This document shows positions 18,056 to 26,867 of a stretch of 64,000 bases of DNA, piece by piece (the first letter of the stretch is position 1; the number at the start of each line of letters is the position of its first letter). The translations under genes were made by a program, and so were the position numbers. Where the stretch lies: positions 620,001 through 684,000 of the forward strand of contig NZ_JADQDP010000002.1 in the NCBI RefSeq assembly GCF_015694735.1, read 5' to 3'. This DNA is from Hymenobacter properus (GTDB taxonomy: Bacteria > Bacteroidota > Bacteroidia > Cytophagales > Hymenobacteraceae). Below the pieces are notes generated by a model. That model saw only the letters and a list, made by a program, of their open reading frames with translations, was not told the origin of the DNA and ran no database searches.

Positions 18056-19126
18056 CTAGCCTAGAATGGGTTTCAGCTGCGCCTCGTTATCGCGCAGCCA
18101 GTGGTACACGTCGGTCACAATTTGCTCGGCCGAGCGTTTGGGCGTCCAGCCGGTGAGGTTGGTCACGCGGGAATTGTCGGTGAGGTACAACTGGATGTCG
18201 GCCTGCCGGTTTTCCACCTGCGAGCTGATGGGCACGGTGTGGCCCGTCACGCGCTGGCAAATGGCCGTCAGCTCCTGCAAGCTCACGCTGATGGCGCGCC
18301 CGCCGCCCACGTTCAGGGTCTGGCCGTTCACCTGGTCGAGGTGTTCGAGCTGATACTGCACCAAATCAAACAGGTCATCCACGTGCAGAATGTCGCGCAC
18401 CTGCTTGCCCGTGCCGCCGAAGCCGAAGTAACCCAGCGGCTGCTGCCAGAGGTGGCGGGCCACCCACAGCACCACCACGCCTTGGTCGACCTTGCCCATC
18501 TGCCAGGGCCCGGTAAGCACGCCGCAGCGGTTAATGACCGTGCGCATGTTATAAAAATGGTGGTACTCCTGAATTAGGTACTCCGAGCACAGCTTGGTGG
18601 CGCCGTAGAGCGAGCGGTAGCCTTCGAGCGGAAAATCCTCGGCCAGGCCGCGGGGCGAGATGCCGGCAATGGGCTGCTCGGCGCTCACCTCGAAGCGGGT
18701 TTCGGCCTCCACAGTCCTGATTTTGTCGATTTGGTTAATCGGATAAATCCGGCTCGTGGACAGAAACACAAACGCCGCGTTGTGCTGGCGGGCGTAGTTC
18801 AGGCAGTTCACCGTGCCGGCCAGGTTGGTGTTTATCAGGTAGTCGGGCGCCGAGGTGAGGCCGGCGAGCACCGAAGGCTCGGCCGAGGCTTCGATGACGG
18901 CCTCCACCGCGGGCAGGGCGTCGAAGTCTTCCTTGTTGCGAATGTCGCCGTGCACGAATTCCACCCCGGCCTCGCGTAGGCGCGGCAGGTTCAGCTCCGA
19001 GCCCCGGCGCTTGAGGTTGTCGAGGGCAAAAATGCGGCACTCGGGGTAAGCCTCGCGGAAACGCAGGGCCAGGGCCGAGCCCACGAAGCCGGCGCCGCCG
19101 GTGATGAGAAGGGACTTTAGGGGCAT
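18056..19126 (-). CDS. NAD-dependent epimerase/dehydratase (extended SDR)
   Basis: 356 residues from ATG 19126. The open frame runs 126 codons further upstream through the next gene, but the SDR fold starts at MPLKSLLITGGAGFVGS, which fixes the start. The NAD motif GGAGFVGS is at residues 9-16 and the catalytic YGATK is intact, as is the FLSTSRIYP active-site serine region. RCGVLTGPWQMGKVD and GGTGKQVRDILHVDDL are shared with the next gene, so the pair are distant paralogues. It likely supplies a modified nucleotide sugar to the neighbouring glycosyltransferase. An 18-base gap to the next gene supports co-transcription. Confidence 0.83.
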   Translation of the reverse strand: MPLKSLLITGGAGFVGSALALRFREAYPECRIFALDNLKRRGSELNLPRLREAGVEFVHGDIRNKEDFDALPAVEAVIEASAEPSVLAGLTSAPDYLINTNLAGTVNCLNYARQHNAAFVFLSTSRIYPINQIDKIRTVEAETRFEVSAEQPIAGISPRGLAEDFPLEGYRSLYGATKLCSEYLIQEYHHFYNMRTVINRCGVLTGPWQMGKVDQGVVVLWVARHLWQQPLGYFGFGGTGKQVRDILHVDDLFDLVQYQLEHLDQVNGQTLNVGGGRAISVSLQELTAICQRVTGHTVPISSQVENRQADIQLYLTDNSRVTNLTGWTPKRSAEQIVTDVYHWLRDNEAQLKPILG

Positions 19127-19202
19127 AGGAATAAATTCGCCCGTAAAATTGGCGACAAACCAGCGAAAAAGGCCACTCCATGGCCCGGCCGGGCGCCAGG
19201 CC

Positions 19203-19754
19203 CTACTGCGGGTCGTAGCGCACGTCGCCGTGGCCTTTGTACACCAACCCGCTGGCGTCCGTGGCCACGTAGTAGAGGCGGTAAAGCTCGCGGGGGCTGA
19301 GGCCGGCTTTGGGGTAGTCGAGCGCTGTAGCAAGTCCGTTCGTTGCCAGCGGCAAAGGCCCAATGCGCAGCAAAGGCTGATATTGGCGATTGACCAACAC
19401 GGCCCGCAGGGTGAGTTGATTAGGGCTGGTACGGTTGCGGGGCCATACGAGCCAAGTGGTGCGTCCGCTCTCCGAAGGGTTGGGGAAAACGGTTGTTTCG
19501 CCAAATAGCTCGGTTCGTTGCGGCCCGTTCAGGTCCGCGTTCACATCGGGGAACAAGTCGCGCTCTGGCTTGTTCCAGGTGGCGTCGGTGGTCCAGTCGG
19601 TGTAGTCGCGTGGGCCCACTGGAAGGTTCTGGCCGTTGCGGTAGGTGATGCCCTGACCTTCGCCAAAGTCAACAATGGGGTTGGAATCGGAAGTGCTGCA
19701 GCTCCATAGCGCGGGCAGTAGCAGGAAGGGAAACAGGCGGCGGGGCAGGAGCAC
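19203..19754 (-). CDS. Small lipoprotein, unknown function
   Basis: 183 residues from GTG 19754. This start is supported by the promoter box just upstream and by an immediate signal peptide, VLLPRRLFPFLLLPALWSC, whose Cys is the lipidation site. Longer in-frame starts lie upstream of the promoter. The mature part (FGEGQGITYRNGQNLPVGP, RTTWLVWPRNRTS, LYRLYYVATDASGLVYKGHG) has no family I recognise. It precedes the two epimerases and glycosyltransferase by 76 bases on the same strand and may be the first gene of that operon. Confidence 0.6.
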   Translation of the reverse strand: MLLPRRLFPFLLLPALWSCSTSDSNPIVDFGEGQGITYRNGQNLPVGPRDYTDWTTDATWNKPERDLFPDVNADLNGPQRTELFGETTVFPNPSESGRTTWLVWPRNRTSPNQLTLRAVLVNRQYQPLLRIGPLPLATNGLATALDYPKAGLSPRELYRLYYVATDASGLVYKGHGDVRYDPQ

Positions 19755-19777
19755 GGCAAAAGCGAATAGTGAGGAGC

Positions 19778-19785
19778 CAAAGGTA
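19778..19785 (-). promoter_or_regulatory. -7 promoter box TACCTTTG of the lipoprotein-epimerase-glycosyltransferase operon
   Basis: Exact TAnnTTTG on the minus strand, 23 bases before GTG 19754. It argues against the upstream ATG at 19835. Confidence 0.5.
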
Positions 19786-19899
19786 AAGAATCGGTAAATT
19801 GCACTGCGCCGCCAACTGCCGGGGCCGGCCTGCAACCCTGCCGCCCGGCCCGGAGTCCTTCACTCGCTTAAGCATTTCAAACCCCGCCTTTCTCTGCAC

Positions 19900-20472
19900 A
19901 TGGAAGCCGCCGTAGCCTACGTTGACATCAATGCCCCCCTGGTGGAGCGCTGCCGCCTGAACGACCGCCAGGCCCAGGCCGAAATTTACCGGCGCTACGC
20001 CAAGGCCATGTTCAACGCGGCCCTGCGCATCACCGGCGACTACGCCGAGGCCGAGGACGTGCTGCAGGAGTCGTTTCTGAGCGCCTTTCGGGAGCTGAGC
20101 AGCTACAAGGGTGATTCCTCGTTTGGCGCCTGGCTGAAGCGCATTGTGGTGAATAAAAGCATCAACTGCCTGCGGCAGCGGCGGCTGGCGCTGGTGCCGC
20201 TGGGCGAGCAGCACCACGAAGAGCCCGCCGAAGCCGCTGGCCTCTCGCCCGACGACGAGGCCGACGCCAGCTACCGCGCCGACGTGCTGCGCCGCTGCAT
20301 TCAGGAACTGCCCGACGGCTACCGCGTAGTACTGAGCCTGTACTTGCTCGAAGGCTACGACCACCTCGAAATTGCCGGCATCCTGGGCATTTCCGAATCT
20401 ACTTCAAAATCGCAGTACAGCCGGGCCCGGGTGCGACTGCGCGAGTTGGCCGCCCAGCGCGGCCTGAGTTAA
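19900..20472 (+). CDS. RNA polymerase ECF sigma factor
   Basis: 190 residues. Region 2 spans about residues 22-90 with AEIYRRYAKAMFNAALRITGD and AEDVLQESFLSAFRELSSY, which binds core RNA polymerase and the -10 element. Region 4 (residues 130-185) holds LPDGYRVVLSLYLLEGYDHLEIAGILGISESTSKSQYSRA, split by me into the usual helix-turn-helix parts. It is followed by a single-pass membrane protein and an exported DUF4097-like protein, the standard layout for a sigma factor with an anti-sigma and a regulated or sensing envelope gene. The gap to the next gene is 128 bases. Confidence 0.92.
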   Translation: MEAAVAYVDINAPLVERCRLNDRQAQAEIYRRYAKAMFNAALRITGDYAEAEDVLQESFLSAFRELSSYKGDSSFGAWLKRIVVNKSINCLRQRRLALVPLGEQHHEEPAEAAGLSPDDEADASYRADVLRRCIQELPDGYRVVLSLYLLEGYDHLEIAGILGISESTSKSQYSRARVRLRELAAQRGLS

Positions 20473-20600
20473 GCCGATACCGTTACCTATTTATTACCTA
20501 TTTCCACCTACTCTTCATCCTTTTTCGCCTGGCCGCGGCCACCCCATATATCCCCGCAGCCCCCTGAAACCTGGAAGAACCGTGCGTCTGTAACCCATTC

Positions 20601-21347
20601 ATGAACACGAATAAGCCGAATTCTTTAGAAAACTTCGTCGAGCGGCACCGCGCCGATTTCGACACGCACGAGCCGCGCCCCGACCTGTGGGCTGCGCTCG
20701 AGCAGCAGCTCAACGAGCCCGTGGCCGCGCCCATCCTGCGCCTGGCCCCCGAGCCCGTGGCGGCCCCGGTAGAGGCCCCTCGCGCTAGCTGGCTGCAGCG
20801 CTACGGCGTGGCCGCGTCGCTGGCCCTGTTAGTATTTGCCGCCGGCGCCAGCGAAGCTTGGAAATCGAAACACGCTACCGCTGAGGTAGCCGCTGCTGCG
20901 GCTCCGGAAAGCACCAGCCGCCCGGCCACCGAGGCCGACGCCGCGCTCTACCAGGGCGGCAACCCGATGGCCATGTCGGCCGCCGAGCGCACCACCGGCG
21001 CCGACAGCCAGCTTGTGCGGGCCGTGCGGGGCATGGAGGCCTACTACACCAACCAGCTGGCCCGCCGCCAGCACGAGCTGAGCGAACTGCAAGGCCCCGG
21101 CATGGCCCGCGTGACGGCCGACTGGCAACTGGAGTTGGTATCGCTCGATTCGAGCTACCGCCAGCTCAAGGCCGAGCTGCTGAACCACCCGCAGCCCGAT
21201 GCCGTGCTCACGGCCATGAACCGCAACCTGCAAGTACGCCTCGACATCCTCGACCAGCAGTTGCACTTGGGCGCGGCCTCGGCCCCGGAGGAACGCAACA
21301 ACACAAGCTCTTTCGTGCTGGCCGATAGCCGGCGCCAGGCCGAATGA
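20601..21347 (+). CDS. Single-pass membrane protein, probable anti-sigma factor
   Basis: 248 residues. A cytoplasmic N-terminus (NFVERHRADFDTHEPRPDLWAALEQQL) resembles the N-terminal helix of Bacteroidota anti-sigma-like proteins that follow ECF genes. One membrane segment lies near residues 70-90 (YGVAASLALLVFAAGAS). The remainder, likely periplasmic, is helical and rich in Gln, Arg and Leu, with MEAYYTNQLARRQHELSEL in the middle. No zinc-binding HxxxCxxC motif is present. The role is inferred from position between the sigma factor and the DUF4097-like gene, with which it overlaps by four bases. Confidence 0.65.
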   Translation: MNTNKPNSLENFVERHRADFDTHEPRPDLWAALEQQLNEPVAAPILRLAPEPVAAPVEAPRASWLQRYGVAASLALLVFAAGASEAWKSKHATAEVAAAAAPESTSRPATEADAALYQGGNPMAMSAAERTTGADSQLVRAVRGMEAYYTNQLARRQHELSELQGPGMARVTADWQLELVSLDSSYRQLKAELLNHPQPDAVLTAMNRNLQVRLDILDQQLHLGAASAPEERNNTSSFVLADSRRQAE

Positions 21348-22582
21348 GCAAGTCGATTCACGCCGTGTCGGGCTGGGCGCTGGGCTTGTTGGTACTGCTG
21401 ATGGGAATGGGATGCCCAACAACTGCGCGGGCGCAAGCCGTGCAATGGGTAGTGGGGCCGCTCACCTTCACCCGCATGCAGACTTACGTGGCCGTGGTAG
21501 CCGACGAGTATAGCCCAAGCGGCCAGCAAAACCCCGTGCCCGACCAGCCCAGCGACCAAGCCAGCATCTTGCAGGCCGAACAGCGGCGGCGCCTGAGCCG
21601 CAGCTACGCCGTGCCCAAAAGCGGCCGGTCGTTCTCGCTGGAAACGCGCTACGGCCGCGTGCAGGTGAATACCTGGAACAAGCGCGAAATCAAGGTTGAC
21701 GCCGAGCTGGTGGCCCGCTCCGAAACCGAGGCCGGCGCCCGCCAGGTGCTGGATGCACTGGGCGTGCAGTGGCTGGACTACGACTGCCGCACCGGCGGCG
21801 TGGCCGTGAGCACGCAGTTTGGCCCGGCCCTGCGCGGACGGCCGGGCGGCTGCCGCTACGAGGTGAACTACACCGTGTGGCTGCCCCGCACCACGGCCCT
21901 GCGTGTGCACAACAACTTCGGCGAAGTGGCCATCAATGGCGACCTGACCGGCCCCACCGAGCTGGCCGTTGACTACGGCACCCTGCGCGCCGGCCGCCTC
22001 GACGGGCCGCGCAACCTGCTGCGCATCGGCAACGGCGACTGCTCCGTGGCCTTCGCCGGCCGCGCCAGCATCGACGCCAGCTACGCCCGCCTGCGCCTCG
22101 ACGAAGGCACCACGGTGGACCTGCGCAATAATTTTTCCGACATCGACATCGGCACCGTGCAGGACCTGACGGTGCACAGCAAGTATGGCGACGTGGCTCT
22201 GGGCACGGTGCGCAACCTGCGTGGCTCGTCGGGCTACTCGCGCTTCACGGTGGACCGGCTAAGTGAAGGTCTGGACATGGCCGTGCGCTACAGCCCCGAT
22301 TTTGTGGTGCGCGACATGGGCGCCAATTTCCGTCAGGTGAACCTCGACGGCGGTTTCAGCACCATTCGGTTGGGTTTTGCCGAGGCTCCCGGCTTCCGCT
22401 TCGACGTGAGCACCGAGCAAGGGCAGCTACTAGTAGATAAGAACTTCGTGCGGGTGCTCTCGCAGGAAAACGGACCCCAAACCAGCGACGTGCTGGGCGT
22501 ATTTGGCGGCGCCGTGCCGGCCCATAATGCCGGGAATGTGAATATCAAGGTGCGCTACGGCACCGTGCGGTTTATTAAGTAG
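21344..22582 (+). CDS. Exported DUF4097-like beta-helix protein (putative adhesin fold)
   Basis: 412 residues. A signal peptide covers about residues 1-30 (GLLVLLMGMG...ARAQ). From residue 95 the sequence is a ladder of short strands: FSLETRYGRVQVNTWNKREI, LRVHNNFGEVAINGDL, TELAVDYGTLRAG, DLRNNFSDIDIGTV, MAVRYSPDFVVRD, characteristic of the DUF4097 right-handed beta-helix. The ATG overlaps the membrane-protein stop (ATGA), so the two are coupled. The family is widespread in Bacteroidota next to ECF sigma factors and may report on or protect the envelope; biochemical function is unknown. Confidence 0.78.
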   Translation: MSKSIHAVSGWALGLLVLLMGMGCPTTARAQAVQWVVGPLTFTRMQTYVAVVADEYSPSGQQNPVPDQPSDQASILQAEQRRRLSRSYAVPKSGRSFSLETRYGRVQVNTWNKREIKVDAELVARSETEAGARQVLDALGVQWLDYDCRTGGVAVSTQFGPALRGRPGGCRYEVNYTVWLPRTTALRVHNNFGEVAINGDLTGPTELAVDYGTLRAGRLDGPRNLLRIGNGDCSVAFAGRASIDASYARLRLDEGTTVDLRNNFSDIDIGTVQDLTVHSKYGDVALGTVRNLRGSSGYSRFTVDRLSEGLDMAVRYSPDFVVRDMGANFRQVNLDGGFSTIRLGFAEAPGFRFDVSTEQGQLLVDKNFVRVLSQENGPQTSDVLGVFGGAVPAHNAGNVNIKVRYGTVRFIK

Positions 22583-22645
22583 GGAAGAAGAGAAACAGGG
22601 AGAAGGGAAGAGGGCAGAATGCCGCTAAGGCATCACACTCGCGGC

Positions 22646-22740
22646 GCCTGTCATCCTGAGCAGAACGAAGGACCTTCTCACATTTGAACGCCAATTGTTC
22701 TGACGTGAGAAGGTCCTTCGCTTTGCTCAGGATGACAGGC
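22646..22740. repeat. Palindromic intergenic element, family B copy 1
   Basis: Imperfect inverted repeat with ends GCCTGTCATCCTGAGC and GCTCAGGATGACAGGC; the arms read GAAGGACCTTCTCAC and GTGAGAAGGTCCTTCG. It fills most of the gap between the DUF4097-like and PPC genes. The left arm has a substitution in the core (GAGCAGAACGAAG). Confidence 0.85.
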
Positions 22741-22768
22741 GTTTTCTGTTCACGCCCTACCTTGCTCC

Positions 22769-23314
22769 GTGTTTCGCTTGCTTCTTCTTTGCCTGCTGGC
22801 CGGCCCCGCGCTGGCCCAAACCGCGCCTGCTGTGTCTGCCGCCTCCACCTCCACGCTGAAAACGCACGCCCTGCGCCTGCGACCCGGCGACGACCTGCGC
22901 CAAAGCATTACCGCCTTTGCCAAAACTCACAACATCCGGGCGGGCGCCATGGTGACGTGCGTGGGCAGCCTCACGGTGGCCACGCTGCGGCTGGCCAACC
23001 AGGAAGGGCCCAGCGTGTACCGCGGCCGCTTCGAGATAGTGTCGCTGGTGAGCACGCTGTCCGTCAATGGCTCGCACCTGCACCTGGCCATGAGCGACAG
23101 CACAGGTCGCACCATCGGTGGGCACCTGCTGGACGGCTGCCGGGTGTACACCACGGCTGAAATCGTGCTCAGCGAGCTGACGGAACTGGAATTTCGGCGC
23201 GAGCCCGACCCCACCTTTGGCTACCAGGAACTGGCGGTTTACCCGGCCGCGCCAGCCTTGCCGGAGCCCGCTTTGCCGCCCGCGAAAAAAACCAAGACCA
23301 AGGCTAAAAAATAG
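22769..23314 (+). CDS. Exported PPC (DUF296) domain protein
   Basis: 181 residues from GTG 22769. A signal peptide (MFRLLLLCLLAGPALAQ) is followed by one PPC domain, about residues 35-150: HALRLRPGDDLRQSITAF, AGAMVTCVGSLTVATLRLA, and NGSHLHLAMSDSTGRTIGGHLLDGC. The His residues in SHLHLA and GGHL are the conserved set of prokaryotic PPC proteins. In plants the domain occurs in DNA-binding AT-hook proteins, but here there is no AT-hook and the protein should leave the cytoplasm. The tail (PAKKTKTKAKK) is Lys-rich. Function unknown; metal binding by the conserved histidines is plausible. Confidence 0.78.
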   Translation: MFRLLLLCLLAGPALAQTAPAVSAASTSTLKTHALRLRPGDDLRQSITAFAKTHNIRAGAMVTCVGSLTVATLRLANQEGPSVYRGRFEIVSLVSTLSVNGSHLHLAMSDSTGRTIGGHLLDGCRVYTTAEIVLSELTELEFRREPDPTFGYQELAVYPAAPALPEPALPPAKKTKTKAKK

Positions 23315-23428
23315 ATGAGCTGAACATGAAGGGATAGCCGCAAATGATTATCATTGTGGCACTGTAGGCACCGCTGCTACGGCCGGCGGCCGGGAAGTTG
23401 CCTTCTTTGTCTCCTTCCCTTTTCTGTT

Positions 23429-26400
23429 ATGTCTGCTGTTATCCGCAGAGCCTCGATGGCGCTGTTCGTGGCCGCTCCGCTGCTGAGCGTTGCCCAACAA
23501 ACTCCGAATACCTGGCCCAAGCCCGGCCAACTGGTGAAAGAAGGCGTGGCCCTGCACGACAAGCAGGACTACACCGGAGCTGTTGCCAAGTACCAGGCCG
23601 TGACGCCCGGCGACTCGTCCTACGCCACCGCCCAAAGTGAGCTGGCCCTGAGCTTGAACGCGGCCGGCAAGCACGAAGAAGCTGTGGCCGCCGCCAAGCG
23701 CGCCATCGCCCTGCAGCCCTTCGAGCCCCAGACCTACAACACGCTGGCCAGCGCGCAGGAAGAGCTAAAGCAGCTGGACGCCGCCCGCGCCACCTACCAG
23801 CAGGGCCTGCACCTTTTTCCCTACAGCCAGAGCCTGTACTACAACCTGGGCGTGCTGGAATTTGCCCAGCACAACCGCGTAGCCCCGGCACTGGCCAACC
23901 TGCAGCACAGCGTGGAGCTGCACCCCTTGCACCCCAACTCGCACCGGCTGCTGGGTACGCTGGCCGCCGAGCAGGGCCAAACCGCCCACGCCCTGATGAG
24001 CTGGATTACTTGCCTGTTTCTGGCCGACGATGGCACCACCAGCCACAACGTGCTGGTGAGCGCCGAGCGCCTGTCGCAGGGCGAGCCCGTGGTGAAAGAT
24101 GAGGACAAGGAAAAGCCGCTGGCGCCCAACGACGCCTTTGCCGAGCTCGACCAGCTGCTGGAAAGCAAAGTAGCCCTGCAAAAGAGCTACGAAAGCAAGG
24201 TGAAATTTCAGGCCGCGGTGGTGAAGCAGACACAACTGCTGGTGGAGAAATTTCCGGCAGATGGGCCCGCCACTGACTTCTGGATTCGCACCTACGGGCC
24301 CATGGTGAAGGCCCTGCGCCAGGGCGACAACCTGACCACGTTCACCTACCTCATCCTGCAATCGGCCGATGATAAGAAGGCCATGCAATGGGTGAAGTCG
24401 AACAAAGGCAAGGTGGAAGCCATGCTGAAAGAGGTAGTGCCGCCGCTGCTGGACATCCGCGCCCAGCAGCAGGTGGCGGGCGGCGCGCCGGACCAGCGCC
24501 TCACCGGCTGGTTTAGCGATGGCAAGCCCGAGGGCCTCGGCCCGGGCCACAACGACAAAGACAAATTCGTGCATGAGGCCGGCGAGTGGATTTCGCTGAG
24601 CAACCAAGGGGCCATCGATGCGGTGGGGCGCTACAACGCGGCCGGCGAGCGCACCGGCCCGTGGAAAGTGCTGCGGCCCGACGGCACCGTGGAGAAGACG
24701 TTCGTCTACAACGATAAGGGCGAGCGCGAGGGCCTGGCCCGCGAGTTTCATGCCAACGGCCAGCCCTCGTTCGACATTCCCTATAAGGCCGACAAGATTG
24801 AAGGGACGTTGGTGGCCTACAACGAATGCGGGGCCCGCATCGGCAGCCGCAGCTTCAAGGCCGGCAACCTGGAGGGACCCTACGCCAGCTACTACGACAA
24901 TGGCCAGCTGCGCATGCGCGCCACCGTGCACAACGACAAGGTGGACGGCCTGGAAGAAGGCTTCTACCAGGACGGCACGCCCGAGTACACCACCATGATG
25001 GCCAACGGCGTGAAGCAGGGCCCATTCTTCTCTTATTACGCCGACAAAACCCCCGAGAACAAAGGCACCAACGACAAGGGCGAGCACGACGGCGCCTACA
25101 CCGAATACCATCCCAACGGCACCGTGAGCGAAGAGGGCCGCTACGCCCACGGCAAGCGTGTGGGCACCTGGCGCACCTACTACACCAACGGCAAGCCTAA
25201 CGTGGAGGAAACCTACGACGACAGCGGCGAGCGCCAGGGGCCGTACCGCGACTACGACGAAACCGGCCACCTCTACGCCGAAACCGAATACGCCCACGGC
25301 CGCATCACCCGCCTGCGCCACTTCGACCAAAACAACAAGCTGGTGCTCGACCAGCCCGTGAAAAAAGGCCGCGTGGCCGTGCACGCCCTCGACGCCAAAG
25401 GCAACAAGACCGCCACGGGCACCCTCGTGGACGGGCAGCTGGCCGGCGAGTGGAAGTGGTACTACGCCGACGGCGGCGTGCGCGAAATGGCGCACTACGA
25501 CGACAAAGGCACCAAGAGCGGCGTTTCCGAATTTTACTACCACGGCGGGCAGGTGCGCCGCCGCCTGCAGTTTGGGCCCGATGGCGAGCAGAACGGCTAC
25601 TACGAGCAGTTTTATGAGGACGGGCAGCCCTCGTCCACCGGCTATTACCTGGACGGCCAGCGCCACGGCGCTTGGAAGGACTACTACGCCGACGGCCGCG
25701 TGAGCGAAGAGTACGAGTATTTCAAAGGGGAAGTAAATGGCCCTTCGCGCAGCTACGAGCCCGGTGGCAAACTCACTCAGGAGCGCCTGAGCGAGTTTGG
25801 CACGCTGCGCCGCATCATCACCTACGATTCGCTGGGCAAAGAAATGAGCCGCGTGGAGCTGAAGCCCGACAGCAAAGGCCTGGACCTGAGCTACCCCAAC
25901 GGCAAAAAGTTCTACCACGCCACCATGCTGTGCTACAACGGCAACGGCGCCGCCGCGACGTACCGGCCCGATGGCAGCCCCGAAACCACGTTCACCCAAA
26001 TGGACGGCCGCCGCCACGGCCCCTTCAAAACCACCTACGCCAACGGCAAGCCCGAGCGCGCGGGCGATTACCGCGGCGGCCAGCAGCAGGGAGAGTGGCT
26101 GAGCTACTACGAGAACGGCCAGCTGCAGCGCAAGGGCAGCTACCGCGCCGGCAACGAAGAAGGCGAGTGGACCTACTACTTCCCCAACGGTCAGGTAGCC
26201 TTTGTGGAGCACTATGACGGCGGCGAGCTGCACGGCTCCAGCCGCCGCTTCAACCCCGCGGGCGAGCTGGTGGTGGAAAAAATGTATGAGCACGGCACGC
26301 TGGTAAGCTTCCGCGGGCCGGGCGAGGGCGCAGCCTTCCAGCCGCTGGCCAACCAGACCGGCCCGGTGGCCGTGGCTTTTGCCAATGGCAAGCCCGCCGC

Positions 26401-26731
26401 CGCCGAAACCTTCGACCACAACCAGGCCACCGGCACGGCCACGTTCTACTATGCCTCGGGCGAGGTGTTCCGGCGTTCATCCCACGTGAAAGGCCTGCGC
26501 TCGGGGCTGCTGGAAACTTTCTACCCCGGCGGCAAGCGCATGGAGGAAGAACAGTACCTGCACGGCCAGCTGCACGGCCGCAGCCGCTACTATCGCCCCG
26601 ACGGTACCCTGGAGCGCGAGGAAACCTACCGCAGCGGCGAGCGCCGCGGCCCCACCACTTACTACGACGCCAACGGCAAGCCCTTACGCACCGAGGTGTA
26701 CTGGAACCAGATGGTGTACGCTACCAAGTAG
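23429..26731 (+). CDS. Giant exported TPR and YwqK/MORN-repeat protein
   Basis: 1100 residues from ATG 23429, where a signal peptide-like segment begins (RRASMALFVAAPLLSVAQQ). Residues ~30-200 are TPR-like helices (VKEGVALHDKQDYTGAVAKYQAV; LNAAGKHEEAVAAAKRAIAL). From ~residue 370 to the end there are more than 25 MORN-type repeats of 23-24 residues with the pattern G.w..Yy.nG......y..G...G.... (for example GKRVGTWRTYYTNGKPNVEET). Databases often name this family 'YwqK antitoxin', but nothing here suggests a toxin-antitoxin pair. MORN repeats make elongated beta-hairpin rods. It is one of the longest genes in the window, and its role is probably a surface or periplasmic scaffold. Confidence 0.82.
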   Translation: MSAVIRRASMALFVAAPLLSVAQQTPNTWPKPGQLVKEGVALHDKQDYTGAVAKYQAVTPGDSSYATAQSELALSLNAAGKHEEAVAAAKRAIALQPFEPQTYNTLASAQEELKQLDAARATYQQGLHLFPYSQSLYYNLGVLEFAQHNRVAPALANLQHSVELHPLHPNSHRLLGTLAAEQGQTAHALMSWITCLFLADDGTTSHNVLVSAERLSQGEPVVKDEDKEKPLAPNDAFAELDQLLESKVALQKSYESKVKFQAAVVKQTQLLVEKFPADGPATDFWIRTYGPMVKALRQGDNLTTFTYLILQSADDKKAMQWVKSNKGKVEAMLKEVVPPLLDIRAQQQVAGGAPDQRLTGWFSDGKPEGLGPGHNDKDKFVHEAGEWISLSNQGAIDAVGRYNAAGERTGPWKVLRPDGTVEKTFVYNDKGEREGLAREFHANGQPSFDIPYKADKIEGTLVAYNECGARIGSRSFKAGNLEGPYASYYDNGQLRMRATVHNDKVDGLEEGFYQDGTPEYTTMMANGVKQGPFFSYYADKTPENKGTNDKGEHDGAYTEYHPNGTVSEEGRYAHGKRVGTWRTYYTNGKPNVEETYDDSGERQGPYRDYDETGHLYAETEYAHGRITRLRHFDQNNKLVLDQPVKKGRVAVHALDAKGNKTATGTLVDGQLAGEWKWYYADGGVREMAHYDDKGTKSGVSEFYYHGGQVRRRLQFGPDGEQNGYYEQFYEDGQPSSTGYYLDGQRHGAWKDYYADGRVSEEYEYFKGEVNGPSRSYEPGGKLTQERLSEFGTLRRIITYDSLGKEMSRVELKPDSKGLDLSYPNGKKFYHATMLCYNGNGAAATYRPDGSPETTFTQMDGRRHGPFKTTYANGKPERAGDYRGGQQQGEWLSYYENGQLQRKGSYRAGNEEGEWTYYFPNGQVAFVEHYDGGELHGSSRRFNPAGELVVEKMYEHGTLVSFRGPGEGAAFQPLANQTGPVAVAFANGKPAAAETFDHNQATGTATFYYASGEVFRRSSHVKGLRSGLLETFYPGGKRMEEEQYLHGQLHGRSRYYRPDGTLEREETYRSGERRGPTTYYDANGKPLRTEVYWNQMVYATK

Positions 26732-26867
26732 GACGTCTCTACCACGTGGTGCCAGCTGCCGGGGGCTGCTGCAAAATCCTGTGCAACGCGCTATTGAAAG
26801 CTGCTACAACTCATTAACTTTAATGCGACTATTCGTCAATTAGTCTTCTATTCCCTTTCCCTATCCG

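Noticed and set aside
23765..26419. 884-codon minus-strand frame antisense to the TPR-MORN gene
   Set aside because: It is an effect of repeat codon bias in the opposite strand, with no recognisable fold.
23429..26731. YwqK-type protein as a toxin-antitoxin component
   Set aside because: The MORN repeats and signal peptide do not support an antitoxin role and there is no toxin gene alongside.
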